Positions 8,739 through 17,661 of a DNA stretch of 64,000 nt are shown one piece after another; the first letter of the stretch is position 1; every line of letters starts with the position of its first letter. The DNA comes from JAJRZX01 sp964472295 (GTDB lineage: Bacteria; Desulfobacterota; GWC2-55-46; JADFVP01): the NCBI GenBank assembly GCA_964472295.1, contig CAYYJQ010000008.1, positions 1 to 64,000 of the forward strand, in the 5' to 3' direction. A model generated the notes under the pieces. It saw only the letters and a list, made by a program, of their open reading frames with translations, was not told the origin of the DNA and searched no databases. The position numbers and the translations under genes were made by a program.

Positions 8739-9569
8739 TCAGGCCACAAGGTCGAGGATGGCCTGACGGACCTCTGGTATGGCCACCTTTGTGTCCATGC
8801 AGTAGCCCTGGGGGCGTATGTTCACAATGCCTATGACGGGCAGGGGGTAGGAGTCCTGGAGCCCGCTCGTAAGGTCCCTCTCGCAGGCCACGGCCACAAC
8901 CGCGTCGGGCCTGTGCTCAATGACCTTGCGCCGCGCCGAGGTCCCGCCTGTGGAGATGTAAAGCGTAATGCCGAACTCCTCGGAGAGCTGCACCAGTTCG
9001 CCTATCTCGCACCTGCCGCAACCCGCGCAGTTCTTCACGTTCCGCGTGACCTTTATCTTGCAGTCATCGAACTGTATGCAGTGGGGCATTAGTATGAGGA
9101 GTTTCTCTGGTCTCATGGCGCCCCGTTTTTTCTTCATGAGGCGCACCATCTGGTTGTTTATCTCTATAAATGCCTGCTCTATCTTTATCTTCGGCATCTT
9201 TATGATGCCGCCTATTAGGACCATGAGGGGCAGAAATATCTTTACGAGCATCCACCGGAGCCAGGGCGAGTAATACTTTACGCGGCCGCCGGAGGCCGCG
9301 AAACTGAGGAGCACCGCCCCTCCAAGGACAAAGGCCCCGAGAAGGAGGACCACTGCGCCAAAGACATAGGGAAGTGCGGGGTGAATGTTAGAAAGCCCCC
9401 GCGTTGGTATGTACCAGAAGAAAAAGCCCGCCGTAAGTATGCCGCCCGCCGTAAGCACAAGGAGCCAGATGAACCCGCCAAGCCCGGGCCTGTACTCGCG
9501 GCTCTCCGGGCTTCCGTTCCAGTGCCCTGTGTCTTTCATGTTCTTTACTGTCTTACTCACTCTTTTCAC
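8739..9569 (-). CDS. DUF116 family membrane protein
   Basis: The 276-residue protein has two N-terminal membrane helices (about 33-52 and 65-90) and a hydrophobic third segment. A cytoplasmic domain follows with VKNCAGCGRCEIG near residue 180 and conserved cysteines further on (VAVACERD, RPQGYC). This is the DUF116 signature; the cysteines may bind a metal or cluster, but function is unknown. The ORF opens with GTG at 9569, and an ATG at 9539 is a possible alternative. It follows def and fmt on the same strand, a familiar arrangement in deltaproteobacteria. Confidence 0.85.
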   Translation of the reverse strand: MKRVSKTVKNMKDTGHWNGSPESREYRPGLGGFIWLLVLTAGGILTAGFFFWYIPTRGLSNIHPALPYVFGAVVLLLGAFVLGGAVLLSFAASGGRVKYYSPWLRWMLVKIFLPLMVLIGGIIKMPKIKIEQAFIEINNQMVRLMKKKRGAMRPEKLLILMPHCIQFDDCKIKVTRNVKNCAGCGRCEIGELVQLSEEFGITLYISTGGTSARRKVIEHRPDAVVAVACERDLTSGLQDSYPLPVIGIVNIRPQGYCMDTKVAIPEVRQAILDLVA

Positions 9570-9746
9570 ACCTTATCCACAGGACGGCAGGACCCCGGCC
9601 CATCCATCAGCCCATTGCCGCCTGTTTATTCCTTAATCATTAATCATCTTCCAAATCCAGGCATTTGTCAACCCCTGCGCGCTTTCTTTGAACAAGAAAA
9701 AAAGACAAAAGGGTAAGAAGCGGGCTCTGCCCGCATATTAAAAGAT

Positions 9747-9793
9747 CTTACTTTCTTTTAGAAAAAAGAAAGTAAGACAAAGAAAACCAATAG
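9747..9793 (-). repeat. Intergenic hairpin repeat (K family), full copy
   Basis: On the minus strand this reads CTATTGGTTTTCTTTGTC followed by the CTTACTTTC/GAAAGTAAG hairpin. It lies between fmt and DUF116. Confidence 0.85.
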
Positions 9794-9849
9794 AATATGG
9801 TCACAGTGGGGTTGGCAGCACACGCCAAAAAAAAAGAAGATAAGACAAA

Positions 9850-9881
9850 GAAAATTAATTCCAGGGGCCTACGGCCCCTGG
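9850..9881 (-). terminator. Probable terminator after fmt
   Basis: The perfect stem CCAGGGGCC-TAC-GGCCCCTGG (9861-9881) is followed on the minus strand by AATTAATTTT. It starts 8 nt beyond the fmt stop codon. DUF116 downstream may therefore need read-through or its own promoter. Confidence 0.7.
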
Positions 9882-9888
9882 AAGAACC

Positions 9889-10857
9889 TTATCCCCTTCC
9901 CAGAATCTCGCCCTCCGCGGGCCTGTATCCCTTTATAAAGTCTCCGGCGCTCATCCGTTTCTTGTTCTCAGGCTGCACCTCGAGGACCTCTACGAGTCCC
10001 CTGCCGCCTGCCACAAAGAAACTCTCCCTTTCCACCCTCACTATGGCGCCGGGCCTCTTCGCAATGCCCTCCCCGCCCCCTTCGCTGTCTTCGTGGGCCT
10101 GCACGCGGTGTATCTTCAGCACGCGGCCCTTTCTCTCAGTAAAGGCCCCGGGCCAGGGACTCACGCCGCGCACAAGGTTCTTTATCTCCTTCGCGCCCCT
10201 TGTCCAGTCTATGAGGCCGTCTTTCTTCTTAAGAGACGGCGCGTAGGTGGCAAGTGCGTTGTCCTGAGGTTCCGGCGCGACCTCTCCCTTCAAGAGCGCC
10301 TCAATGGTACGCAGAAGGAGCCCTGCGCCAGCCTCGGAGAGCCGCCCTGTAAGTTCCCCGGCGGTCTCGTCTTCGCCTATGAGGACGCGCTCCTTCAAGA
10401 GCATGGGGCCCGTGTCCATGCCCTCGTCCATGAGCATGGTGGTAAGGCCTGTCTCGCGCTCTCCCTTCATGATGGCATAGTTGATGGGCGCCGCGCCCCT
10501 GTAGGCCGGAAGTAACGAGGCGTGGAGATTCACACACCCGAGGCGGGGCATGGTGAGGACCTCCGTTGGAAGTATCTTCCCATAGGCCACAACAACGATA
10601 AGGTCCGGCGAAAGCGACCGGAGCGTTTCCATGAACTCCTCGTCCCTTATGCGCCCCGGCGTAAGCACGGATATGCCGCGCTCCCTCGCGAAGGCCTCTA
10701 CAGGCGAGGGCATGGGGCGCCTGCCCCTGCCGCGGGGACGCACGGGCTGGGTAACGACAGCCGATACCTCCATGCCGGCCCCGAGCAGGGCCTCAAGAGG
10801 GGCAACGGCAAAGTCAGGAGTGCCCATGTATACTATGGTGAATGAAGAAAGGTTCAT
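9889..10857 (-). CDS. fmt: Methionyl-tRNA formyltransferase
   Basis: Fmt formylates initiator Met-tRNA using 10-formyltetrahydrofolate. With the ATG at 10857 (MNLSSFTIVYMGTPDFAV) the protein has 322 residues, the normal size; in-frame starts at 10863 and 10893 exist but no site has a strong Shine-Dalgarno. The catalytic region VNLHASLLPAYRGAAPINYA and GMDTGPML are intact, and the C-terminal tRNA-binding domain starts near residue 205. It is next to def, which removes the same formyl group after translation starts; the two genes are 99 nt apart. Confidence 0.96.
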   Translation of the reverse strand: MNLSSFTIVYMGTPDFAVAPLEALLGAGMEVSAVVTQPVRPRGRGRRPMPSPVEAFARERGISVLTPGRIRDEEFMETLRSLSPDLIVVVAYGKILPTEVLTMPRLGCVNLHASLLPAYRGAAPINYAIMKGERETGLTTMLMDEGMDTGPMLLKERVLIGEDETAGELTGRLSEAGAGLLLRTIEALLKGEVAPEPQDNALATYAPSLKKKDGLIDWTRGAKEIKNLVRGVSPWPGAFTERKGRVLKIHRVQAHEDSEGGGEGIAKRPGAIVRVERESFFVAGGRGLVEVLEVQPENKKRMSAGDFIKGYRPAEGEILGRG

Positions 10858-10956
10858 AGACATGAAAAAAAGAGAAAAAAGAAAGCAGGGCAAAGAAAAA
10901 CAGTATCAGCGGCTGGTTGCCGCTGAAAAAATGTGTGCCCACGGCACGCCAAAAGA

Positions 10957-11502
10957 CTAAATCGCCCTCTCTTCTGCCAGGGCCTTTCTGAGCCGGCGTT
11001 TGATGCGGTCGCGCTTTAGCCACGAGAGGCGGTCTATGAAGAGTATGCCCTCGAGGTGGTCTATCTCGTGCTGGAGGGCTATGGCAAGAAGGCCCTCGGC
11101 GCCAAAGTCCAGGGGCTTACCCTCGCGGTCAAGGCCTGTCACCCGCACCCGGGCAGAGCGTTCCACCTCGGCGTTTACACCCGGAATGCTCAAGCACCCT
11201 TCCTCGAACCGTGCCCTTCCGTCGCGCCAGGCGATCTCAGGGTTTACAAGGGCCATGAGGTTCTTGCCTTTCTTGGCCTCTCTTTCGCCTTCTTCCCCGT
11301 CTTCCTCGTCAGGCACGTCAAGGACTATGACGCGCTTTGCCACGCCAACCTGAACAGCGGCAAGGCCGATGCCCTTGTTGGCGTACATGGTCTCAACCAT
11401 GTCGTCAATCAGAGTGCGCACAGACTCGTCCACCTCGGGCACGGCCTCAGAGGTGGTGCGCAGAAATGGGTCCGGGTATTTCAGTATCTCAAGTTCTGAC
11501 AT
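10957..11502 (-). CDS. def: Peptide deformylase (first copy)
   Basis: This 181-residue metalloenzyme removes the N-formyl group from new proteins. All three motifs are present: GIGLAA (44-49), EGCLS (101-105; Cys metal ligand) and QHEIDH (144-149). An acidic/basic insertion (residues 64-80, EEDGEEGEREAKKGK) lengthens the loop after the first motif. The start is the ATG at 11502. It leads the def-fmt-DUF116 gene set. A second deformylase is encoded at 14112-14606. Confidence 0.97.
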   Translation of the reverse strand: MSELEILKYPDPFLRTTSEAVPEVDESVRTLIDDMVETMYANKGIGLAAVQVGVAKRVIVLDVPDEEDGEEGEREAKKGKNLMALVNPEIAWRDGRARFEEGCLSIPGVNAEVERSARVRVTGLDREGKPLDFGAEGLLAIALQHEIDHLEGILFIDRLSWLKRDRIKRRLRKALAEERAI

Positions 11503-11506
11503 ATTG

Positions 11507-11592
11507 GTTTTCTTTGACGTAGTTTCTACCGCGATAAATGTCTCTACTACGCGTCATGACCTAAAAATCCAGAGGGACAACCTTGTCCACAG
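11507..11592 (-). repeat. Mosaic intergenic repeat (L family), inverted copy
   Basis: On the minus strand it runs from CCTGTGGACAAGGTTGTC through CTCTGGATTTTTAGGTCATG to CAAAGAAAACCAAT. The middle module matches 3900-3925. It covers the region just upstream of def. Confidence 0.65.
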
Positions 11593-11598
11593 GTCTTT

Positions 11599-11663
11599 CC
11601 AGCGGGCTTTGCCCGCTGGTATTAATTTTCTTTGTCTTACTTTCTTTTGTAAAAGAAAGTAAG
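11599..11663 (+). repeat. Palindrome plus K-family hairpin
   Basis: The palindrome CCAGCGGGC-TTT-GCCCGCTGG (11599-11619) is followed by ATTAATTTTCTTTGTC and the hairpin CTTACTTTC/GAAAGTAAG. The first part looks like a terminator (T-rich follow-up), but no plus-strand gene lies upstream. Confidence 0.75.
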
Positions 11664-11769
11664 GTATCTTCCCTCTTCCTTATTCTTTTATTATATCCCA
11701 AATCAACACCTCTCTTAAAGGATTTTTCTCTTCCTTGCTATTTTCTCTCCCATTATGTAGTATTTTTTC

Positions 11770-13107
11770 ATGGATCTGTTTGATAATGAGAGGCCTTCCG
11801 GCGCCCCGTCCAGAGAGGAGGTTGACCCTTCAGCCCCTCTTGCCGAGCGCATGAGGCCACGGACCCTTGACGAGTTTCTCGGTCAGGGACACGTTACCGG
11901 AAAGGACAGGTTTCTTGAGAGCGTTCTCAGGCAGGGCGAGATCCCTTCCATGATACTATGGGGACCTCCGGGCACGGGCAAGACAACCCTATCTCGCATA
12001 CTTGCCCGCGCCGCCGGCGCCGAGTACGTCGAACTCTCGGCAGTGGCCTCTGGCGTAAAGGAGATACGCGCCGTTATAAAAGAGGCAAAGGCCCGAAAGG
12101 CCCGCGGCATGAGGACTCTACTCTTCATGGACGAGATACACCGCTTCAACAAGGCACAGCAGGACGCCTTCTTGCACAGCGTGGAGGACGGCACCCTTAC
12201 GCTCATTGGGGCTACTACAGAGAACCCATCCTTTGAATTGAACGCACCGCTCCTCTCAAGGTGCAGGGTGGTGGTGCTGAAGGCCCTTGGCGCCGATACC
12301 CTGAAGAAGATAATAACACGGGCCATGGAGGACAATGTGCGCGGCCTTGGGGCCTTGAATGCGCGCCTTGATGACGAGGCACTGGGGTTCATTGCCGAGC
12401 AGGCCCAGGGCGATGCCCGCGCCGCGCTCAACTGCCTTGAACTCGCCGCAATGATAGCCGGCGTGGACAAGGACGGGGTAAGGCACATAACAATAGATAC
12501 TGCCCGCGAGGCCCTTCAGAAAAAGGCCCTCCATTACGACCGGGCCGGAGAAGAACACTATAACGTTATCTCGGCCTTCATAAAGTCCATGCGCGCAAGC
12601 GACCCAGACGCGGCCCTTTACTGGCTATCGCGCATGATAGAGGCAGGCGAGGACCCCCTCTTCATCGTACGGCGCATGGTCATATTCGCCTCAGAGGACA
12701 TAGGAAACGCGGACCCAGAGGCCCTTGGCCTTGCCATATCAGTAAAATCCGCCCTTGAGTTCATAGGAATGCCCGAGGGCTGGATACCCCTTTCGCAGGG
12801 CGCCGTCTACCTTGCCACAGCCCCGAAGAGCAATGCCTCGTACATGGCATACAGGGCCGCGGCGCGCGACGCCCGCGAACTCGGCACACTGCCCGTGCCC
12901 ATGCATCTCAGAAACGCCCCGACAACGCTTATGAAAAAACTCGGCTACTCCGGCGGATACAAGTACCCGCATAACTACGAGGGGGCCGTCGTGGACCAGG
13001 AGTGCCTTCCAGAGGAACTAAAGGGCAGGACCTACTACAGGCCAACGGACCGGGGCCATGAAAAGGAGATAGCCAGGAGGATGAAGGAGAAGGAAAAAAA
13101 GGCCTGA
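11770..13107 (+). CDS. rarA: Replication-associated recombination ATPase RarA/MgsA
   Basis: RarA is a clamp-loader-like AAA+ ATPase acting at stalled replication forks. The 445 residues show Walker A GPPGTGKT (65-72), Walker B LLFMDEIHRF (about 117-126), the sensor ATTENPSFELN and a C-terminal tetramerisation domain with EGWIPLSQGAVYLA and YKYPHNYEGA. The start is ATG at 11770. It is followed 31 nt later by the double-ACT gene on the same strand. Confidence 0.96.
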   Translation: MDLFDNERPSGAPSREEVDPSAPLAERMRPRTLDEFLGQGHVTGKDRFLESVLRQGEIPSMILWGPPGTGKTTLSRILARAAGAEYVELSAVASGVKEIRAVIKEAKARKARGMRTLLFMDEIHRFNKAQQDAFLHSVEDGTLTLIGATTENPSFELNAPLLSRCRVVVLKALGADTLKKIITRAMEDNVRGLGALNARLDDEALGFIAEQAQGDARAALNCLELAAMIAGVDKDGVRHITIDTAREALQKKALHYDRAGEEHYNVISAFIKSMRASDPDAALYWLSRMIEAGEDPLFIVRRMVIFASEDIGNADPEALGLAISVKSALEFIGMPEGWIPLSQGAVYLATAPKSNASYMAYRAAARDARELGTLPVPMHLRNAPTTLMKKLGYSGGYKYPHNYEGAVVDQECLPEELKGRTYYRPTDRGHEKEIARRMKEKEKKA

Positions 13108-13138
13108 GAAAAGGCCCTGAACCACTGGGGAGAAGATT

Positions 13139-13690
13139 ATGAAAAAATATTCGCTAAGCGCCATAGGCCGCGACAGGCCCGGAATAGTAGCGGCCCTTGC
13201 AGGACCACTCTTCAAGCGGGGGTGCAACATAGAGGATTCGAGCATGACCATACTCGAGGGTGAGTTCGCCGTGATACTCATAATGAGCGTGCCTGATGAA
13301 GTGGACCCCGCGGCCCTGAGGCGCGATATGGAGGAAGCCGGAAGAAGGGTCGGCCTTACCATGGACATGAAGGAACTCCCCGGCAGGGCCGGCGTGGAAG
13401 GGGGCCCGCCTTCCAATTACATCATAACCCTCCACGGCGAGGACAGGACAGGCATTGTATACAAGAGCGCGGAACTACTCGCCGAACTCGGCGTCAACAT
13501 CACAGACCTTGAGACAAAGGCGGCGCACGGCAAAGGCAGTGACGGGAAGGACCTCTACATGATGGTCATGGAGGTCCATGTGCCCGAAGAGGTGGACGAA
13601 AAAGAACTCGGTGAGAGGTTTGAAAAATTGTCGGAAGAACTCGGCGTGAGGATAAAGATTAACCCCATAGAAGACTATGGAGAACTTTAA
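13139..13690 (+). CDS. Double-ACT regulatory protein (GcvR-like)
   Basis: The 183 residues form two ACT domains, beginning SLSAIGRDRPGIVAAL (about 4-19) and YIITLHGEDRTGIVYK (about 99-114). ACT pairs bind small ligands such as amino acids and signal by protein contact. The arrangement matches GcvR-type regulators, but no glycine-cleavage gene is in this window, so the ligand is open. It is probably cotranscribed with rarA. GGGGAG lies upstream of the ATG. Confidence 0.85.
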   Translation: MKKYSLSAIGRDRPGIVAALAGPLFKRGCNIEDSSMTILEGEFAVILIMSVPDEVDPAALRRDMEEAGRRVGLTMDMKELPGRAGVEGGPPSNYIITLHGEDRTGIVYKSAELLAELGVNITDLETKAAHGKGSDGKDLYMMVMEVHVPEEVDEKELGERFEKLSEELGVRIKINPIEDYGEL

Positions 13691-13765
13691 GAAAGAAGAA
13701 GAGAGTAGAAAAAAAGAAGAAGAAAGGGTAAAAACCTTCCACTTTCTTTTAGAAAAAAGAAATTT

Positions 13766-13858
13766 TTATTCGGGTTGCCTTGTCCCTTTTGTCATCGGAA
13801 GAAGGCGCGCAATAGCCAGTCCCAACTACTAAACAGGACTGGGCAAAGAAAACCAATG
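13766..13858 (+). repeat. L-family repeat, first of two tandem units
   Basis: It begins TTATTCGGGTTGCCTTGTCC, contains GCGCAATAGCCAGTCCCAAC and ends CAAAGAAAACCAATGG. The second unit follows at 13928-14019. The stretch 13691-14111 holds only repeats and no gene. Confidence 0.8.
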
Positions 13859-14019
13859 GCCGCGTGTTCCCGTCTTCCACTGAAGGAGGTTTTTCCCATG
13901 TGCCTGGCTCCGGCTTATTAAAAAATTTATTCGGGTGGCCTTGTCCCTTTTGCCATGGAGAGAATGCGCGCAATAGCCAGTCCCAACTACTAAACAGGAC
14001 AGGGCAAAGAAAACCAATA
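13844..14019 (+). repeat. 176-bp repeat, left copy of an inverted pair around def2
   Basis: It runs from CAAAGAAAACCAATGGCCGC to AGGGCAAAGAAAACCAATAG. The reverse complement is found at 14710-14886 with about 90% identity by eye. Between the copies lies the second deformylase gene. Both copies retain AAGGAGG followed by ATG and a seven-codon frame ending in TAA. Confidence 0.85.
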
Positions 14020-14111
14020 GTGGCGCAAGGTCCCTGTAAACAAGAAGATAGTTTGCAAAAGCCAGGCCCCTAACTTCCAAGAAAGCGGGGTAAAGAAAGA
14101 CAATTTCAGAT

Positions 14112-14606
14112 ATGTCTATACTGAAAATTCTCCACTATCCCGACCCACTTCTTTACAAGGTCTCGGAAGAGGTTGACCCCGCCGAGCCGGACCTGAAGGT
14201 TCTTATGGGCGACCTTCTCGATACCATGCGCTCTCATGGTGGTGTCGGTATAGCCGCGCCTCAGGCAGGGGTTATGAAGAGGATAATCATCGTGGACGTT
14301 ACGCCGCGTAACCCGGGCCACGGGCTCTTAAGGCTCCTTAACCCGCAGATAATCTACTCAAGCGGCAAGCGCCGGGGCCGCGAGGGATGCCTATCCGTGC
14401 CCCAGTACAGGGCAAATATCACAAGGGCCAGAAGGGTGCGTGTCAGCGCCCTTGACCCCAAGGGCTCGCCAGTGGAGATAGACGCGCGGGGCTTCGAGGC
14501 CGTTGCCCTTCAGCACGAGATAGACCACCTTGACGGCATACTCTTTCTTGACAGGATCAGGGATATGAAGAGAGACCTCCTGAGGAGAGAGACCGCGGTC
14601 CAATAG
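14112..14606 (+). CDS. Peptide deformylase (second copy)
   Basis: At 164 residues it has all catalytic motifs: GVGIAAPQAG (44-53), EGCLS (91-95) and QHEIDH (134-139), so it should be an active deformylase. It is shorter than the copy at 10957-11502, lacks that protein's acidic loop, and has RYRANITRARRVRV-type sequence after the cysteine motif, so it is a separate paralogue and not a recent duplicate. The ATG at 14112 has no clear Shine-Dalgarno. It stands alone, bracketed by inverted 176-bp repeats. Confidence 0.93.
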   Translation: MSILKILHYPDPLLYKVSEEVDPAEPDLKVLMGDLLDTMRSHGGVGIAAPQAGVMKRIIIVDVTPRNPGHGLLRLLNPQIIYSSGKRRGREGCLSVPQYRANITRARRVRVSALDPKGSPVEIDARGFEAVALQHEIDHLDGILFLDRIRDMKRDLLRRETAVQ

Positions 14607-14709
14607 GCGTTGCTTAATGGGTTCAGAGACGGCCCCCTATTGATTTTCTTTGTTATGCTTTTTTCCGGTGGGCGCGGAGGCGTCAAAAGGGGAGGGATGA
14701 TTGCCCCAT

Positions 14710-14886
14710 ATTGATTTTCTTTGCCCTGTCCTGTTTAGTAGTTGGGACTGGCTATCGCATACTTTCTCTCAATGACAAAAGGGACAAGGCAACCCGAATA
14801 AAAATTTTTTAATAAGCCGGAGCCAGGCACATGGGAAAAACCTCCTTCAGCGGAAGACGGGAACGCGCGGCCATTGGTTTTCTTTG
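14710..14886 (-). repeat. 177-bp repeat, right copy of the inverted pair around def2
   Basis: It is the inverted counterpart of 13844-14019. Its right end merges into a K-family hairpin (14888-14917). Confidence 0.85.
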
Positions 14887-14887
14887 C

Positions 14888-14917
14888 TCCACTTTCTTTT
14901 TTCTAAAAGAAAGTGGA
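14888..14917 (+). repeat. K-family hairpin, stem variant CCAC/GTGG
   Basis: TCCACTTTCTTTT pairs with AAAAGAAAGTGGA. Compared with the common CTTAC/GTAAG version, both arms have changed together. It lies 11 nt before the antiporter start codon. Confidence 0.85.
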
Positions 14918-14928
14918 AGGTTTTTATT

Positions 14929-16230
14929 ATGAAAAAGGTATTCCTTTTTTCCATCTTTCTTCTTGGCGGTCTTGTCCTCTCTCAGGTCCTGCCTTCACTC
15001 CTCTCTCGCCACGCCTTTGAGTGGTCCGCTCACATCACCAGGCTTCTTACCACGGTGATGCTGGGTTTTATCATGATTCACGTTGGGTATGAATTTGATC
15101 TCGACAAGTCGAGGATTCGTTCCTATGGCTGGGACTACGTTGTTGCGGCAACAGCCGCGACCATACCATGGATATTAGTGGCCCTGTACTTTGTCTTTGT
15201 TCTCTCGGCTGGAGACGGCTCCGGGCTCTGGCAGAGGGCCCTTCTTACCTCGCGTTTCGCCTCGCCCACGTCGGCTGGAGTGCTCTTTTCCATGCTCGGG
15301 GCCGCGGGGCTCGCGGGCACCTGGATGTTCGGGAAGATAAGGGTTCTCGCCATATTCGACGACCTTGACACCGTGCTTCTCATGATACCGCTTCAGATGA
15401 TGCTCGTGGGCCTAAAGTGGCAACTTGCCGTTGTGCTTCTTCCCATGACGCTCCTCCTCGCGGCGGCATGGCGTTATCTTCACAGGGTGCGTCTCCCCGC
15501 GGCCTGGCCCTGGGTCCTTTGCTACAGCGTGGTTATTACGGGCATTTCAGAGGCAATATATCTATCGAGTAAACTCGTGGACGAACTTGTGCCCATTCAC
15601 ATAGAGGTGCTTCTTCCGGCCTTTGTGCTGGGGTGCATCATGGCACGTGGGGTTAAGGGGAGAGGCACGGAAGATGATGAGATGGAGGTGTTGGATAGGC
15701 CTTCGGAGAGGCTCGCGGCGGTGATTATTACCACCCTGTTTATGGCACTTGTCGGTCTTTCCATGCCCCCGGTAATGGACCTTGCCGGTCCTGGGGCGGC
15801 CATTGAGCGGGCGGAGAAGGATGTGGCAGGGGCTTATGTTATCCGCGAAAAGCCGGTACAGGAGGAAAAGGCCCCTTCTGCCGAAGTCCCTGTTGCCATT
15901 AGGCCGGGATGGGCGATCATAGCACTTCACGTGTTCATGGTTACACTAATATCAAACCTGGGAAAGTTATTTCCCTGGTTCTGCTACAGGAAAGAGGCGA
16001 ACTGGAGAGAGCGGCTGGCCCTTGCTGTCGGCATGTTTCCAAGGGGAGAGGTGGGCGCAGGGGTGCTTATCATATCTATCGCCCAGGGCATAGGCGGCAT
16101 GATGATAACAGTGGCAATGTTGTCTCTCGCGTTGAACCTCTTTCTTACAGGGGGTTTCATCGTGGCCGTGAAAGGGCTTCTCAAGGGAGGGGAATCTCCT
16201 GTCGCCAGAGAGGAACGGCAGGGGGCTTAA
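14929..16230 (+). CDS. CPA2-type cation/proton antiporter
   Basis: The ATG at 14929 (GAAGG upstream) gives 433 residues; an upstream in-frame start would translate the hairpin repeat. I count 11-12 membrane helices, beginning with a signal-like helix (4-22) and including GFIMIHVGYEFDLDKS, characteristic of KefB/CPA2 antiporters. An extra hydrophilic loop (about 280-320) lies before the last helices. MFPRGEVGAGVLIISIA near residue 370 matches the conserved Arg-containing helix of these antiporters. It would exchange Na+ or K+ for protons at the inner membrane; ion choice is unknown. Confidence 0.8.
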   Translation: MKKVFLFSIFLLGGLVLSQVLPSLLSRHAFEWSAHITRLLTTVMLGFIMIHVGYEFDLDKSRIRSYGWDYVVAATAATIPWILVALYFVFVLSAGDGSGLWQRALLTSRFASPTSAGVLFSMLGAAGLAGTWMFGKIRVLAIFDDLDTVLLMIPLQMMLVGLKWQLAVVLLPMTLLLAAAWRYLHRVRLPAAWPWVLCYSVVITGISEAIYLSSKLVDELVPIHIEVLLPAFVLGCIMARGVKGRGTEDDEMEVLDRPSERLAAVIITTLFMALVGLSMPPVMDLAGPGAAIERAEKDVAGAYVIREKPVQEEKAPSAEVPVAIRPGWAIIALHVFMVTLISNLGKLFPWFCYRKEANWRERLALAVGMFPRGEVGAGVLIISIAQGIGGMMITVAMLSLALNLFLTGGFIVAVKGLLKGGESPVAREERQGA

Positions 16231-16241
16231 AGGGTTTTTAA

Positions 16242-17084
16242 CTACCTGAACCTCTCTTCCCTGTTCAACTTTATATTGTCATTTAGTCTGGTCATCACGT
16301 CGATGGCCTCGCCTTTTACCCGCAGTTCTTCCACCACTTTTTCTTCGTGTATCTCTGCCTTCTGGATAAACGTTATCTCTTTTCTGGCCTGGTCTCTCTT
16401 TCCTCTCTCAATTAGGGACTCGGCGTAAAAGAGGCGGTTGGTAAGGTTGTCAGGGGCCTCTTTTACGGCCTTTTCAAGTAGCTCAAGGGCCTTTTTCTTG
16501 TTGGGCCAGGTGAGGAAAAAAGGTATCTTGGGCGTCTTGTAGTGGAGCCTGCCAAGGGTCCTGTAACCCCCTCCCTCGCAGTATGAGGGGTCGAGCTCAA
16601 TGGTCTTCTCGGCAAAGGCCTTCACCTTCAGCGCCACGTCTTTTCTCGCCGAGGCGATGCGTCCGTGAAGACCGCTCCACCTGCCCCAGAGGGAGGCCAT
16701 CCAGTAGTTTATCCCAGCGCTATCGGGATAGGCCTTCAGCCCCTTCGTGCCTATCTCAAGGGCCCTGTCCACGGCCTTTTTCTGCTTTTCTTTGTCTGTC
16801 TTGGCATAGTTTGCGTAGAAGTACGAGGCATGCAGTATCTTCTCGATTAGTTCCTGCGACGGCTCGCCCATGTCATAGGCCTCGATGTACAGGTCAAGGG
16901 CATTGCGGATATTTCCAGGAACAGCCCAGTCTCCCATGTGATTTACGCCGCGGATCTGGAAGAATTTATCACCCCGTTCAACAAGGCTCGAAGCGGATTC
17001 CGTTGAGGCGGCGGTATAGGCCGGGGAGAATAGCAGAGCAACTACGAGAATGGCAAAAAAAAGTGGTCTTCTCTGTATGGTCAA
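16242..17084 (-). CDS. Exported TPR-like protein
   Basis: The 280-residue product has a signal peptide (MTIQRRPLFFAILVVALLFS, cleaved near AYTA-AS at about 26). The rest is helical with TPR-like pairs (AGINYWMASLWGRWSGLHGR, KKALELLEKAVKEAPDNLT). The layout resembles the periplasmic T-component (TatT) proteins of TRAP transporters, but no TRAP permease is nearby, so I only call a periplasmic TPR scaffold. It converges with the antiporter, with 11 nt between stop codons. Confidence 0.7.
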   Translation of the reverse strand: MTIQRRPLFFAILVVALLFSPAYTAASTESASSLVERGDKFFQIRGVNHMGDWAVPGNIRNALDLYIEAYDMGEPSQELIEKILHASYFYANYAKTDKEKQKKAVDRALEIGTKGLKAYPDSAGINYWMASLWGRWSGLHGRIASARKDVALKVKAFAEKTIELDPSYCEGGGYRTLGRLHYKTPKIPFFLTWPNKKKALELLEKAVKEAPDNLTNRLFYAESLIERGKRDQARKEITFIQKAEIHEEKVVEELRVKGEAIDVMTRLNDNIKLNREERFR

Positions 17085-17661
17085 GTGGTTGGCCTCACTT
17101 TATTTTCTCAGGGTTTTATGGATAGAGGCATGGGACTCTTTAAGGTATTTTAACCTTAAGTTGCCTTCCTTGCAAGCCGGGTTCCTGTCTCGTGAAGAAA
17201 GCCGGGCCTGCCTCTGCTCAATAAAAGTATGCTTGATTTTTATTCTATCCTATCAGGGCGTTACTACTCAATATTTTTTTAATGATTTTAATCTTCTAAG
17301 GAACCTCTGAATAATTCGTCCCCGAATTATTCAGAGACGGGAAAGAAAAAACGCGGTTTTCTTTCCCTCACATTTTAGGCAACTTACAGTTGCCGAAAAT
17401 GGCAACACATCCCTGTGTTGAGGAAAGTCTGAATTAATCAGACTTTTCCTAAAGAAAAGTCTTGTTCCTGGCGTTAATAAAGACTGGGTGCAGTTTTTCT
17501 CCTTGGCCTGGCTTGAGAGATGAGAAGGTGATACTTTACTTGTCCAGGGTCTTTTCCTACCCAGAATCTTTTACAGCATGAGCGCGGCATAAAGATGTGA
17601 TGAAAGTAACATCAAAAGTCTGTATTTTAGGTAAGAATTCTCTTTAGTAGTCAATAGGAGC
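17085..17661. other. 577-bp gene-free gap
   Basis: Apart from the MITE-like repeat R3 (17296-17454) I see no gene, terminator or clear promoter here. The sequence is more AT-rich than the coding DNA. Confidence 0.6.
17296..17454 (-). repeat. Palindromic MITE-like repeat, copy R3 (longest)
   Basis: This 159-bp copy is the most complete. On the minus strand it runs CTTTAGGAAAAGTCTGATT, then a GCCATTTTCGGCAAC hairpin, a GAAAGAAAACCGCG block, CTGAATAATTCGGGGACGAA and AGAGGTTCCTTAG. Each block is self-complementary or nearly so, and the ends are inverted repeats. Confidence 0.85.

Noticed and set aside
13881..13920. Seven-codon frame with perfect AAGGAGG inside the 176-bp repeat
   Set aside because: Conserved in both copies but only because the repeat itself is; too short to support as a gene without expression data.
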